A stretch of DNA of 64,000 bases, from the NCBI RefSeq assembly GCF_002572525.1, contig NZ_PDBS01000001.1, forward strand, positions 992,001 to 1,056,000, in the 5' to 3' direction. The notes below the pieces were generated by a model that saw only the letters and a list, made by a program, of their open reading frames with translations, was not told the origin of the DNA and ran no database searches. Shown here one piece after another: positions 8,061 through 16,883 of this stretch (its first letter is position 1; every line of letters begins with the position of its first letter). The stretch is from Natrinema sp. CBA1119. Its GTDB lineage: Archaea > Halobacteriota > Halobacteria > Halobacteriales > Natrialbaceae. Made by a program: the position numbers and the translations under genes.

Positions 8061-8702
8061 AGGGTGAAACTGGGTGAGAGGAGTAAGCCCCCTTCTGTTC
8101 GGCCCGGCATTCGGCTGAGCGTCCGCGCCGTCCGCGGCGAGGCCGCGGGGTGTTCGGGCTACCACGGCGCGGACTTGCACCGGTGAGGATTCGCCGTTCC
8201 ATCGATCCTCGGCCAGCAGTGGTGGTCGATCACGCCGAGCGTGATCCGCGGATTCAAACCGCGAGCGATATGCGGCCACGCGCGGCTCGCGGCTATCGCC
8301 GCTCGCCTCTCGGCGGTTCTCGCGCCAAAGGCGCTCCGAACCGCCCTCCCTCTGCGGGTCAACTCCCCTTCCTCTCGGTCGGGTTCGCACGCATCATCGG
8401 TCTGGCCGAGACGTGTCGTTTCTGTTCCAGAGCCAGCGGTCTCCCGCTCCGGACTTGCGTCCGGTCACCCGCCCGAACGGGTGGGGGGACTTTCCTCGCG
8501 AGCGTTGCGCGTCCCGGGGGGGACGGGCAACGTTAGAGCGTGATGCATCCCGAAGGGATGGATCACGTTGTGAGCGTGGACCGACTCGAGTCGCTCCACG
8601 TTATGAGCGTGGGGCGTCCCGGAGGGACGGCCCACGCCAGGTGGTCGCGCCGTCGCCGGCGGGACCATCGCGGCAGCCAGGCTCTCTCTCCCACCGTTTC
8701 TT
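8061..8702 (-). ncRNA. rnpB: RNase P RNA, archaeal type A, with expanded P3 region
   Basis: This is the catalytic RNA that matures tRNA 5' ends. Conserved region I (GAGGAAAGTCC, minus strand) is at 8487-8497 and conserved region V (GAACAGAAGGGGGCTTAC) at 8083-8100; they form P4 through AAGTCCCCC with GGGGGCTT. P1 is GAAAC plus GGTGGGAG (8700-8688) with CTCTCACC and GTTTC (8080-8066). P2 is GCCTGGC (8682-8676) with GCCGGGC (8108-8102). The 3' end CAGTTTCACCC resembles the bacterial 3' end. The length of about 640 bases exceeds the usual haloarchaeal 400-500 because five stem-loops sit between P2 and P4. The ends are estimated to about 10 bases. A TTATTCGA sequence (minus strand) at 8720-8713 could be the TATA box, but its spacing to P1 is short. 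Confidence 0.9.
8503..8667 (-). repeat. Tandem array of five P3-like stem-loops inside RNase P RNA
   Basis: Units lie at 8503-8532, 8539-8567, 8575-8600, 8608-8636 and 8642-8667, a period of 33-36 bases. The first four have a 6-bp outer stem beginning CGT and ending ACG (CGTTGC, CGTGAT, CGTGGA, CGTGGG in RNA sense, each with its complement). Units one, two and four also share an internal CC/GC loop and a 5-bp GC-rich inner stem. Spacers in the plus strand read TTAGAG, TTGTGAG and TTATGAG. The stems differ by compensatory changes. The fifth (8642-8667) is the most diverged. The unit next to conserved region I is the canonical P3. Confidence 0.75.
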
Positions 8703-8798
8703 GGGGCGTCGATCGAATAAGTCCCCCGGTTGAAGACACGAAAAGCGGCCCGTGACGAATGGAAGCGTTTTAGGACGACTATCCCCTTGTCCATCTGT

Positions 8799-9401
8799 AT
8801 GTCCCAGGGACAGGGCGTCGACCTTTCCTACGAGGACGGTGCGCGCGCGGTCGAACTCGCGCGTGAATCCGTCGACTCCTACGTACGACACGGGCAGCGA
8901 GAACAACCAGGCAGCATGCGCGAGGCCTTCTACGAGCGGACCGGTGCGTTCGTCCGCCTCGAGTCGACCCGCGGCCGGGGGAGCCTGCGGGGCTGTGCGG
9001 GTGGCTACCACTCGGACGACCAGCTCGGCCACGTCATCGTGGACGCCGCGATCGAGGCCGCCAGCGAGGACTCCTGTGGCTCGGAGGTGAGCCCCTCAGA
9101 GCTCCCGAACCTGACGGTTTCGGTCTGTACCGTCAGGAACGTGTTGCTGACGGACGACCCGCTGGCCGATCTCGAGCTCGGCACCCACGGCGTTGCCATC
9201 GACGGCGGCGGCGAGGGCGGCTGGATGTATCCGACGGTGCCGGTCGAGAACGAGTGGAGCGCCCGCGAGTATCTCGATCGAACCTGCCGAAAAGCCAAGC
9301 TCTCGCCGGGCGCGTGGCAGAACGACGACGTCATCGTCACGCTGTTCGAAGGACAGGTCTTCCGCGAGCGGAAGGCCGACGGAAGCATCGAAGAACTGTA
9401 A
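8799..9401 (+). CDS. AMMECR1 domain protein
   Basis: This 200-residue protein has the AMMECR1 signature LRGCAGGY near residue 65 and the conserved region GTHGVAIDGGGEGGWMYPTV near residue 130, followed by a C-terminal half containing SPGAWQNDDVIVTLFEGQVF. The biochemical role of this widespread archaeal/eukaryotic family is not established. The start ATG at 8799 is preceded by TTTTAGG at 8768-8774, about 28 bases upstream, fitting a leaderless transcript. An in-frame upstream start at 8730 would lie ahead of that TATA box. It is divergent from the RNase P RNA gene. Confidence 0.9.
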   Translation: MSQGQGVDLSYEDGARAVELARESVDSYVRHGQREQPGSMREAFYERTGAFVRLESTRGRGSLRGCAGGYHSDDQLGHVIVDAAIEAASEDSCGSEVSPSELPNLTVSVCTVRNVLLTDDPLADLELGTHGVAIDGGGEGGWMYPTVPVENEWSAREYLDRTCRKAKLSPGAWQNDDVIVTLFEGQVFRERKADGSIEEL

Positions 9402-9613
9402 CGGACGACTCGGTTCTGTTATTTTCTCCGCCGAGCGATTGCCCTGTCACCAGGGCTGGCGGTGCTGTCAGTCGCTCATCAATCCGATCGCGACGGCTGA
9501 TTCACGCAACCGATCGCGGCGATTGGTCGGGTCCTCGAGTATCCACTCGAGTAGACCGCTCGTTCAGCGATAGTCTGTGAAAGTCGTGCTCGAGTTCTGG
9601 GCCGGCCGATCGG

Positions 9614-10786
9614 CTACCGATCGACTGCGGGCGTCGACCGGTCGAAGCCGACTGCCTCGGCGTCGGCCAGACACCGCTCGCTGGCCGCCTCGAGGTTGAA
9701 CTCCCGGACGATCTCGCCGTCCCGAATCAGCGGCTCGAACAGCGCCTCGCCCTCGTCGGGGCCGTCGCGGTCGGCCAGTGCGACGTGGTGGCCGCCATCG
9801 GCGGTCCGGTAGACTTCCTTGACGCCGGAGAGTTTGCCGCGTTTGGAGATGGGGTCGCCCTCTATTTCGACGATATCGAGACTGAAGTCGACCGAGTCGG
9901 CACCCGTGATGTGGCTGCCGACGCCGAAGCCGTCGGCGATGTCGCGCAGCGGGCGGATGGTTTCGGGCTTGAGGCCGCCGCTACAGAAGATGTCGACGTC
10001 CTCGTGACCGCGAGCGTCGAGTTCCCAGCGGACTTCGCGGATGATGTGCCGGAAGTCGCCGCGCCGGGAACTCGTGGTATCGATGCGAACGCCGTCGAGA
10101 TCGTCGCCGAGCGTCTCGGCTGCCAGCAGGCTCTCGCTCTTCTCGTCCCAGAAGGTGTCGACCAGCGCGATCCGAGGCACCTCCTCGCCGACGGCTTCGT
10201 CGAACGCCGTCCACGCCTCGGCCTGGTTGCCCTCGCCGAAGCAGAACATGAGCGCGTGGGGCATCGTCCCGCCCGCCTCTCGACCCAGAATCTCGCCCGC
10301 CGCGACGTGGGAGAAGCCGTCGAGACCCGCGAGCAACGCGGCTCGCTCGACCGTCGTCGCGATCGAGGGATGGACGTGGCGCGCGCCGAAGGAGAGGACG
10401 AGCGACTCGGGAGCCGCCAGTCTGGCCTCGAGGGCGGCCGTCGCGAACCCGCTGGGCTGGGACAGAAAGCCAAGCAGCGAGGTCTCGAGTTCGGCGAACT
10501 CGAGGTAGGAACCCTCGATCCGGAGGACGGGGCCGCCGTCGAACAGCTGGCCGTCGGGAAGCGCATCGACGTCGACGCCGCGCCCCTCGAACAGCGTTGC
10601 CACGTCTTTCACGCCGGTGAAGACGTCGAATTCCCCCGTTGGGAACTGATCGGCGGTGACTTCGGCGACGACGCGGGGGTTCTTGTCCGCGTGCTCGAGC
10701 GTCGCCCGCGTGCGCTCGAAGTACGCATCAGTCGCGTCCCCCTCGAGAATCGCCGCCGCGGGGACGGTTCCGAACGGATTTGACAT
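9614..10786 (-). CDS. pncB: Nicotinate phosphoribosyltransferase
   Basis: This enzyme of NAD salvage converts nicotinate and PRPP to nicotinate mononucleotide. The 390-residue protein has the family features: N-terminal substrate domain (TDAYFERTRATLEHADKNPR), a TIM-like barrel with SFGARHVHPS, and the PRPP/phosphate-binding C-terminal strands IFCSGGLKPETI and GFGVGSHITGADS. It stands alone on this strand. A cysteine hydrolase with nicotinamidase-like motifs is encoded at 20984-21556 and could supply nicotinate, but that link is inference. Confidence 0.93.
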   Translation of the reverse strand: MSNPFGTVPAAAILEGDATDAYFERTRATLEHADKNPRVVAEVTADQFPTGEFDVFTGVKDVATLFEGRGVDVDALPDGQLFDGGPVLRIEGSYLEFAELETSLLGFLSQPSGFATAALEARLAAPESLVLSFGARHVHPSIATTVERAALLAGLDGFSHVAAGEILGREAGGTMPHALMFCFGEGNQAEAWTAFDEAVGEEVPRIALVDTFWDEKSESLLAAETLGDDLDGVRIDTTSSRRGDFRHIIREVRWELDARGHEDVDIFCSGGLKPETIRPLRDIADGFGVGSHITGADSVDFSLDIVEIEGDPISKRGKLSGVKEVYRTADGGHHVALADRDGPDEGEALFEPLIRDGEIVREFNLEAASERCLADAEAVGFDRSTPAVDR

Positions 10787-10816
10787 ATCGCCGGTTTCCC
10801 GCGGGAGACAAAAAAG

Positions 10817-12337
10817 CTACCCGTCTGCCGGCGCGCGCGGCGTCTTCGGTGGCCCGTCCGGCGACGCCGATGCGGACCGTCGCGACGCGTCGACTGGAGT
10901 CGGTTCGGAGATGCCTGCTGGCTCGAGGGTCGCTGTGGGCTCGAGGGCGGCCCCAGACGTGCGTTGGGTCGAGCCAGATTCGGCGGGGTGAATCGCCTCG
11001 AGGTCGTCGACGGTCGGCGCGCCGACGATTTCGACCGTCTCGCCGGTGACGGAAATGCGATACGCCCCCTCGAAGGCCTCGCCCTCGGGGATCCGGTAGA
11101 CACCGTTTCCAGCAGTGTCGACCCGGTCGGCCCCGCGGTTCGCGAGGAGCTGTCGGTACGCATCGCCGAACGCAGCCGCGTCGGCGCGGCTCTCCCAGGC
11201 GAGCCGCCAGACGTGGCCGGTCCGATCCGACTCGTCCGTCCGCTGGTAGACGCGGATGCTATCACCGGCCCAGCCGGCCGTCGCGGAATGGGAGTAGTTG
11301 TACTGCGAGCGCTCGGTCGCCCCTTCGGTGAGCGGGCGCTCGATCACGCCGTTCGCCCAGAGCGTCGCGAACAGCGTGGCCTCGCCGATCGTCTCCGTCC
11401 GGGCCTCGCCGTCTCCACCGTCCGTGATCGGCCGCCACTCGTCGCTCGAGCGGTCCGGGATCGAGACATCGACCGGCTCGGTGGCCGGATAGCGCTCCGG
11501 GTGGATCAGCTGGGCGGTGCTCCGGGGCGGCGCCTCGTGGGCGGCGTCGACGGCGTCCCAACCGCCGCGGTCGTGAAGGTCAGTAACAAACGGCGGCCCC
11601 TCCGCATACGGCACGTAGATCGAGAGGAAGAGCCCGGCGTTGAACGGGAGATCGGCGAGCGTTTCACCCCCGGTCGCCGGCGGCTGTACGGCTGGCAGAC
11701 ACTGCCACTCGTCCCCGCACCGACGATCGTACCGACCGGGAACGACGCTCGCCTCGCCCTCGAGCAGGCCGTTTTCGGCGCGGATCCCGTCGATCGTCTC
11801 GCTCTCGCGAGCGATACCGAAGTGCTGGTCTTGCAGCGCGTGGGTCAGCTCGTGGACCAGGATCCGCCGGTCGATCCGGATCTCGTCGGTGTCGTCGGTG
11901 ATAATGACGATCCGGTCGTTCACGTAGTAACCCTGGATGGAATCCCCGTAGAGATCGTCGAACGCCCGGTTGACGTCCGTCTCGCCGTCGACGACGAACG
12001 CCCCGCGCCAGATCTCGTTGGCGAACGCCGACGCGTTTCCGGTCCCGTCCGATCGCCGGTCGCGGTACTCGGCGCGGCTCATCACCTCGAGGTCGACATC
12101 GCGGTCGTATTTCAGCCCGCGGACGACCTCGATCCGGGCCATCGAGCGGTGTTTCACGGCCTCGAGTTGCGCCTCGGTGAGGCCGTCGCTCGCGTCGAAT
12201 TCGAAGACGTCGTCGTGGGCGTACTCGCCGACGTGCCCGAGTTCGCGGTCCGCGTCGAACCCGTCGGGGGAGCCGGGAAGTGCACAGCCCGAGAGCACGA
12301 CCAGTGCGACGACGGTGAACAGTCGGCCTCGGTTCAT
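10817..12337 (-). CDS. Surface lipoprotein with HELTHALQDQ motif (Hvo_1808-like)
   Basis: This 506-residue protein starts with a lipoprotein signal peptide and lipobox (VVLSGCALPG), so it should be lipid-anchored outside the cell. Near residue 165 it has ILVHELTHALQDQHF, an HExxH zinc-metallopeptidase motif, and further on GLLEGEASVVPGRYD, where the Glu could be a third ligand. It matches what I know of the Hvo_1808 surface protein family. The C-terminus is a Thr/Pro/Ser/Ala-rich tail without a membrane helix. A paralogue lies immediately upstream (12450-14150). Proteolytic activity is inferred from the motif only. Confidence 0.85.
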   Translation of the reverse strand: MNRGRLFTVVALVVLSGCALPGSPDGFDADRELGHVGEYAHDDVFEFDASDGLTEAQLEAVKHRSMARIEVVRGLKYDRDVDLEVMSRAEYRDRRSDGTGNASAFANEIWRGAFVVDGETDVNRAFDDLYGDSIQGYYVNDRIVIITDDTDEIRIDRRILVHELTHALQDQHFGIARESETIDGIRAENGLLEGEASVVPGRYDRRCGDEWQCLPAVQPPATGGETLADLPFNAGLFLSIYVPYAEGPPFVTDLHDRGGWDAVDAAHEAPPRSTAQLIHPERYPATEPVDVSIPDRSSDEWRPITDGGDGEARTETIGEATLFATLWANGVIERPLTEGATERSQYNYSHSATAGWAGDSIRVYQRTDESDRTGHVWRLAWESRADAAAFGDAYRQLLANRGADRVDTAGNGVYRIPEGEAFEGAYRISVTGETVEIVGAPTVDDLEAIHPAESGSTQRTSGAALEPTATLEPAGISEPTPVDASRRSASASPDGPPKTPRAPADG

Positions 12338-12449
12338 TGGATCACTGTTCGGCGAGATCGTGAAAGCGCCGTCGATCGGGCGGCAGCGAAAATGCGGTGT
12401 CGGTCAGTTTCGAGGACGGTACGTGGCTCGTTCGGTCCCCCGGTCACTG

Positions 12450-14150
12450 TCAGCGGCGGCCGACGGCGAACCAGGCCGCCGATCCGAGCAGTGCGAGCCC
12501 GATCGCGCCCGCTGCGGCCGTCACACCGAACCCGGGAATGGGGTCGGGAGCAGCTTCGGGTGCCGCGCCGGCCTCGACGTTCGACAGCTCTGCGACCGAC
12601 GGGGCGCGGACGATCGTCACCGTCGTTCCGTTTTGCTCGAGGTAGTACGCGCCGGCGTACCCGCCGTCGTCGATCACGAAGGTGTCCTGGCGATCGTCGA
12701 CCGCCTCGGAACCGTGGTTGTCGAGTAGCCGGCGGTAGCCGTCGAGGAACTCCTCGGAGTCCCCGGCCGACTGCCACTTCGTTCGCCAGACGTAGCCGGC
12801 CTCTCCAGCCGCGGCGGCGAAGTCGGTCTCGTTGTCGATCTCGTCGCTGGTGTAGACGACCAGCTCGTCGCCGGCCCAGCCGTCGGTAGCGGAATGGTCG
12901 TAGTTGTAGCTTCCGTCCTCACTGCCGAAGAGTTCGCTAGCGCTGATCACCGACGATTGGCTCCCGTCCATCGCGTCGGCGGCGAACATCGCGACCATGC
13001 CCGCTTCGCCGACGGTGTCGTTCGCCACCTCGCCGTCGACGGTGAGCTGTCGCCAGCCGCCGCTCGAGCGGTCGGGGACCGAGACGTCGATCGGCTCGCG
13101 CTCGGAACCGGGGTGGATCACGGCCGAGGTCGTCGCGGGCGGGTCGTCGTAGGCCGCATTGACCGCCGACCAGCCTTCACCCTGCCGGCGCAGGTGGTCG
13201 ACGTAGTCGGGGCCGTCGCTGTAGGGCTGATAGACGGCGAAGTAGATGCCCCAGTTGACGTCGAAGGTTCCGGCCTGTTCCCCGCCGCTGGGGCTGAGAC
13301 AGTCCCACTCGGAGCCACACCGCGCCTCGTACTCGCGTTCGACCCAACTGGCGTCGCCTTCGGCCAGCCCGTTGCCGGCCAATTCCGCGTCCTGCGTCGA
13401 GCCGTGGAGCTGCGACAGGTTGAAACGCTGGTCCTGCAGCGCGTGGACGAGTTCGTGGCCGAGCGTCAACTCGTCCAGTTCGGGCGTCTCGGGGTTCTCG
13501 GAGACGATGACGATCTCGTCCGTTTCGGGGTCGTAGTAGCCCTTGACGGCACCGCCGTACACCGTCTCGGTCGCGTCGGCCGCCGCCGTCTCCCGATCGA
13601 CCGTGAACAGCGCCTCGTAGCCGACGTTCTGCTCGAGTCGTTCGGCCGCGGTATAGTTCGCGAAGCGCTCCTCGTTGGTCTGCCGGTAGGTCTCGCGGGA
13701 GACGACGTCGACGGCGACCTCGTCCGCGAACGTCATGTTACGGATCGTCTCGACGCGGGCCATCGCTCGATAGAGAACGGGATCGAGTTCGTCCTCGGCG
13801 ACGACCGCGTTCGACTGGCCGTCGACGGCCAACTCGTCGTCGTACCAGTAGCCCTCGACGTAGCCGACGGTGTCCTCGGTCGAGGGGTTCTCGGGACGGG
13901 CGTCCTGCGTCGCGGCCACCGCGCTCGAGGCCGTGGCCGACTCGAGGACCGACGGCCGATCGGTCGTCGCGGCGGCCGCCCCGTCGGGAGCCGCGGTGGT
14001 TGCGCCGTCCAAAGCCGCGGCGGACGCGCTATCGGACGCCGCAGCCGAACTGGTCGCCACCAGCGGGCCGGCGAGCCCGCCCGCCACCGTCATCACAGCG
14101 AGAACGACCGCGAGCAAAGCGACGGACGAGCATGTGCGCGTCGGTTGCAT
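12450..14150 (-). CDS. PGF-CTERM surface protein, paralogue of the neighbour
   Basis: This 566-residue paralogue of the downstream lipoprotein shares HELVHALQDQRF, the GYYDPETDEIVIVSENPETP segment and the IHPGSEREPIDVSVPDRSS region. It differs in anchoring: it starts with a hydrophobic Sec-type signal (SVALLAVVLAVMTVAGGLAG) and ends in PGFGVTAAAGAIGLALLG, a membrane helix and WFAVGRR, a PGF-CTERM sorting signal processed by archaeosortase A with lipid attachment. The start MQPTRTCSS at 14150 places the signal peptide at the N-terminus; the in-frame start at 14300 adds an unlikely 50-residue extension. A Ser/Ala/Thr-rich spacer follows the signal. Confidence 0.87.
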   Translation of the reverse strand: MQPTRTCSSVALLAVVLAVMTVAGGLAGPLVATSSAAASDSASAAALDGATTAAPDGAAAATTDRPSVLESATASSAVAATQDARPENPSTEDTVGYVEGYWYDDELAVDGQSNAVVAEDELDPVLYRAMARVETIRNMTFADEVAVDVVSRETYRQTNEERFANYTAAERLEQNVGYEALFTVDRETAAADATETVYGGAVKGYYDPETDEIVIVSENPETPELDELTLGHELVHALQDQRFNLSQLHGSTQDAELAGNGLAEGDASWVEREYEARCGSEWDCLSPSGGEQAGTFDVNWGIYFAVYQPYSDGPDYVDHLRRQGEGWSAVNAAYDDPPATTSAVIHPGSEREPIDVSVPDRSSGGWRQLTVDGEVANDTVGEAGMVAMFAADAMDGSQSSVISASELFGSEDGSYNYDHSATDGWAGDELVVYTSDEIDNETDFAAAAGEAGYVWRTKWQSAGDSEEFLDGYRRLLDNHGSEAVDDRQDTFVIDDGGYAGAYYLEQNGTTVTIVRAPSVAELSNVEAGAAPEAAPDPIPGFGVTAAAGAIGLALLGSAAWFAVGRR

Positions 14151-14316
14151 CTGAAGTGAGTAGCTATCCGTTAGAATGGCAGTGCAAAAAGCACGACGGT
14201 TGTACCGCTCGGAAACCGCGGCGAACGGTGGCGAACGGTGAGCGTTGACGGACGGTGACGAACGGTGAGCGGCGGCGGACGGCGAAAGCGGACGTCCCAA
14301 GCGTCGTGCGAGCGGC
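14151..14316. repeat. Short direct repeats of a CGAACGGTG motif
   Basis: The intergenic segment between the PGF-CTERM gene and the SDR gene holds three imperfect copies of GCGAACGGTG or ACGAACGGTGAGCG between 14219 and 14275. Their function is unknown. A similar ACGAACGGTT array is found at 28785-28900. Confidence 0.5.
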
Positions 14317-15336
14317 TCACCCGGATTCGGCCGACGCGGCCCGCCGACCGAGAAGCGCGCTCACGATCGCGACCGCGAGGGCGGCGAGCAGGGCGAGCGC
14401 TCGCCGGTGCATCGACGCCCGTAGCTGGTAGCTCCGATCGCGCGCCCGGTCGTCGAACGGCCCGTGTGCCCCGAAGTCCCCGGACAGCGGCTCGTGGAGG
14501 TTGTTCTCTCGGTCGGGATCGGTCGGCTCGTCGGTCAGCTGGGAGTCGTAGCCGCCGCTCGCGAGCATGTTGTCGAGCCGCCGCGGAATCAGGCGGTTGC
14601 CCAGAATCGCCTTCACCGTCGACCGGCCGACCCACAGCTCGTCCTTGCCGCGGTCGACGGTCCACGTGATCGCTCGAGCGGCGACCTCGGGCTGGTAGAT
14701 CGGCGGCACCGGCTGGGGGTTCTTCGACATCCGGCTCTTCGACCACTCGAACTGCGGGGTGTTCATCGCGGGCATCTGCACCATCGAGAGCTGGACGTCG
14801 CAGTCGTCGTGGATGAGTTCCGTTCTGACTGATTCGGTGAATCCCTGGATCGCGTGTTTCGCACCGCAGTAAGCCGATTGCAGCGGGATGCCCCGATACG
14901 CCAGCGCGGAGCCGACCTGCACGATCGTCCCCTCGTCGCGGGGACGCATCCGCTCGAGCGCGACCTGTGTGCCGTGAACGTAACCCAGATACGTGACCTC
15001 GGTGACCCGCCGGTAGTCGTCGGCGGTCATCTCCGCGGCCGGCGAGAACACCGACACCATCGCATTGTTCACCCAGATATCGATCGGCCCGAACGCGTTC
15101 TCGACGGTCTCGGCCGCGGCGTCGACCGCGTCGAAATCGGAGACGTCCGTCGGAACGACGACCGCCTCGCCGCCCGCTTCCTCGACGTCTTCGCGCGCGC
15201 CCTCGAGGCCGTCCTCGCCTCTCGAGAGCAGGCCGATCTTCGCGCCGCGTTCGGCGAACGCACGAGCGGTGGCTCGTCCGACGCCGGCCGATGCGCCCGT
15301 GACGACGACGACTTCGGAGTCAGTGGGTTCGGACAT
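14317..15336 (-). CDS. Short-chain dehydrogenase/reductase with C-terminal membrane helix
   Basis: This 339-residue NAD(P)-dependent oxidoreductase has a Rossmann fold: VVVTGASAGVGRATA at the N-terminus, VNNAM near residue 92, and the catalytic Ser-Tyr-Lys set in VGSALAYRG and SAYCGAK. The first 250 residues are the SDR domain. The C-terminal part is specific: a basic segment and the hydrophobic helix RALALLAALAVAIVSALLG, suggesting membrane attachment. The substrate is unknown. The downstream end is 2 bases from the stop of the VKOR-SPW gene, so the two are probably co-transcribed. Confidence 0.9.
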   Translation of the reverse strand: MSEPTDSEVVVVTGASAGVGRATARAFAERGAKIGLLSRGEDGLEGAREDVEEAGGEAVVVPTDVSDFDAVDAAAETVENAFGPIDIWVNNAMVSVFSPAAEMTADDYRRVTEVTYLGYVHGTQVALERMRPRDEGTIVQVGSALAYRGIPLQSAYCGAKHAIQGFTESVRTELIHDDCDVQLSMVQMPAMNTPQFEWSKSRMSKNPQPVPPIYQPEVAARAITWTVDRGKDELWVGRSTVKAILGNRLIPRRLDNMLASGGYDSQLTDEPTDPDRENNLHEPLSGDFGAHGPFDDRARDRSYQLRASMHRRALALLAALAVAIVSALLGRRAASAESG

Positions 15337-15338
15337 GG

Positions 15339-16874
15339 TTAGCTACTGAGGGGGTTGAGTCGATCGAACGTTTGGAGGGTGGCGTACTCCTCCCAGCCGC
15401 CGTAGCGGTCCTCGAACGAACCGCGCGGGACGCTGAGCACCACGACGAGTGCGGCGGCGGCGACGGCATTGATCGCGGCGAGCGTCGGGACGCCGTCGAA
15501 CAGCCAGGGGGCGACGGCAACCCACGCGGCCAGCGGGACGTTCAGGAACCGAATCGCGCGCGCGGGCTCGGCGGTCGCGATCACGGTGAAGGAGACGATC
15601 AGCGAGCCGACCAGGTGGCTGCTATCGGCCATGAGCCCCGTCGTCCCGAAGACGGTCGGCGAGAGCATGAGCCAGACGCCGAGCGCCATCGCGCCCAGCA
15701 GGGTCCACGGAATCGAGACGCCCCAGAACGGCTCGCTAACCGGCGAGTCGCCGATCGGTCGCTCCGAGGTCATGTCGACGCCCTCCTCGTCCTCGGAGAT
15801 CGTCCCGCCCATCCAGAAGGCCGTCCAGAGGCTGTCGCCCTGGCGCATCAGCCGGACGACGTACTGTCCCATGGCGACGACCTCGTCGACGGTCAGCGAG
15901 ATCATCCAGAGCATGCCAAAGGCCGAGAGGAGGCAGAGCGTACACCACGTCCCGACCATGATCGGCTGCATGATGACCAACAGTACCTGCGCGAAGCCCA
16001 GCGGGATGACGACGACGCCGAAGAAGGCGACCATCCACGGCATCGTCCGCCAGCGCCGGCGGTCGCCCATGAATCCCATCAGGGCCTCGACCGAGTAAGC
16101 GACCGCGCCGAGGCCGGCGTCCGAGACGGGGAACGCCTCCGAGACACGCGACGTCAGTATCGCCTGGGTTCCCGGATCGTACAGCGGGTCCCAGACACTC
16201 TCGATGTAGCCCAGTTGGAAGGCGGCCATGTACCACGAGGCGAAGAAGCCGAAGATCCCGAGCGCGATCAGCGGCGCGCGCTGGGCCCCCGTCGAGGGGT
16301 TGTACGACCAGCCCGGCGGGACGGTCGGCCCGTCCATCTCCGAGCGCATCACGATCAGTACCGAGAACGTGATCACCATGGTCCCCACGAGCGCGTTGTT
16401 GGCGTAGGCGGCGGCCGTCGGCGCCCAGAACGCGATCGGTGCGAACACCAGCCAGAGGCCCACGAATCCGTTGGCGTAGTTGGCGTAGCCGTTCTCGCGG
16501 TAGATCGTGATCCCCGCGAGTGTGATCAGGACGAGTCCGCTGACGATGCCGTTCCAGACCATCAGCGCGCTCCCATAGTCCAGTGCCGGCGTACTCGCGA
16601 GGAGCCAGATCCCGAGCGAGATGACGGCGTACTGGGGCCAGATCTCCTCCGTCGGATGTTTGAGCATCATGTCACCCGGCCGCATCGAGTCGCCGTCGTC
16701 CCCGTCTCCACTGGGATCGCCGTTTCCGTCTCCGCCGCCGTGTCCGTTTCCGTTCCCACCACCGCCGTCGGCCCGCGAACGTCGGTCTCGAGCGTCGGTC
16801 GTGACGGCGGTGTGTTCGTCGGTCGTGACGGCGGTGTGTTCGTCAGTCGCGTCGTGAGTGCTATCTTCTGTCAT
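15339..16874 (-). CDS. SPW-repeat protein fused to a vitamin K epoxide reductase-like domain
   Basis: This 511-residue polytopic membrane protein starts with a low-complexity N-terminus that includes a DEHTAVTT duplication. The N-terminal third has an SPW-type motif (WLLASTPALDYGS...WNGIVSG). The middle third resembles the VKOR four-helix bundle, with the redox motif TWCTLCLLSAFGM near residue 320. The C-terminal third is again SPW-like (GVWLMLSPTVFG and WLFDGVPTLAAINAVAAA). VKOR domains pass electrons between quinones and disulfide-forming partners. Whether this one oxidises exported proteins cannot be decided. Another SPW protein is at 18887-19252. Confidence 0.85.
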   Translation of the reverse strand: MTEDSTHDATDEHTAVTTDEHTAVTTDARDRRSRADGGGGNGNGHGGGDGNGDPSGDGDDGDSMRPGDMMLKHPTEEIWPQYAVISLGIWLLASTPALDYGSALMVWNGIVSGLVLITLAGITIYRENGYANYANGFVGLWLVFAPIAFWAPTAAAYANNALVGTMVITFSVLIVMRSEMDGPTVPPGWSYNPSTGAQRAPLIALGIFGFFASWYMAAFQLGYIESVWDPLYDPGTQAILTSRVSEAFPVSDAGLGAVAYSVEALMGFMGDRRRWRTMPWMVAFFGVVVIPLGFAQVLLVIMQPIMVGTWCTLCLLSAFGMLWMISLTVDEVVAMGQYVVRLMRQGDSLWTAFWMGGTISEDEEGVDMTSERPIGDSPVSEPFWGVSIPWTLLGAMALGVWLMLSPTVFGTTGLMADSSHLVGSLIVSFTVIATAEPARAIRFLNVPLAAWVAVAPWLFDGVPTLAAINAVAAAALVVVLSVPRGSFEDRYGGWEEYATLQTFDRLNPLSS

Positions 16875-16883
16875 CAGTATCTC

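Noticed and set aside
8713-8720. Promoter of the RNase P RNA gene
   Set aside because: TTATTCGA is a possible TATA box, but the distance to the 5' strand of P1 is only about 15-22 bases, so I did not list it as a feature.
8150-8733. Several ORFs of 100-140 residues inside the RNase P RNA gene
   Set aside because: The conserved RNA pairing explains the sequence; peptide products are basic and unrelated to known families.
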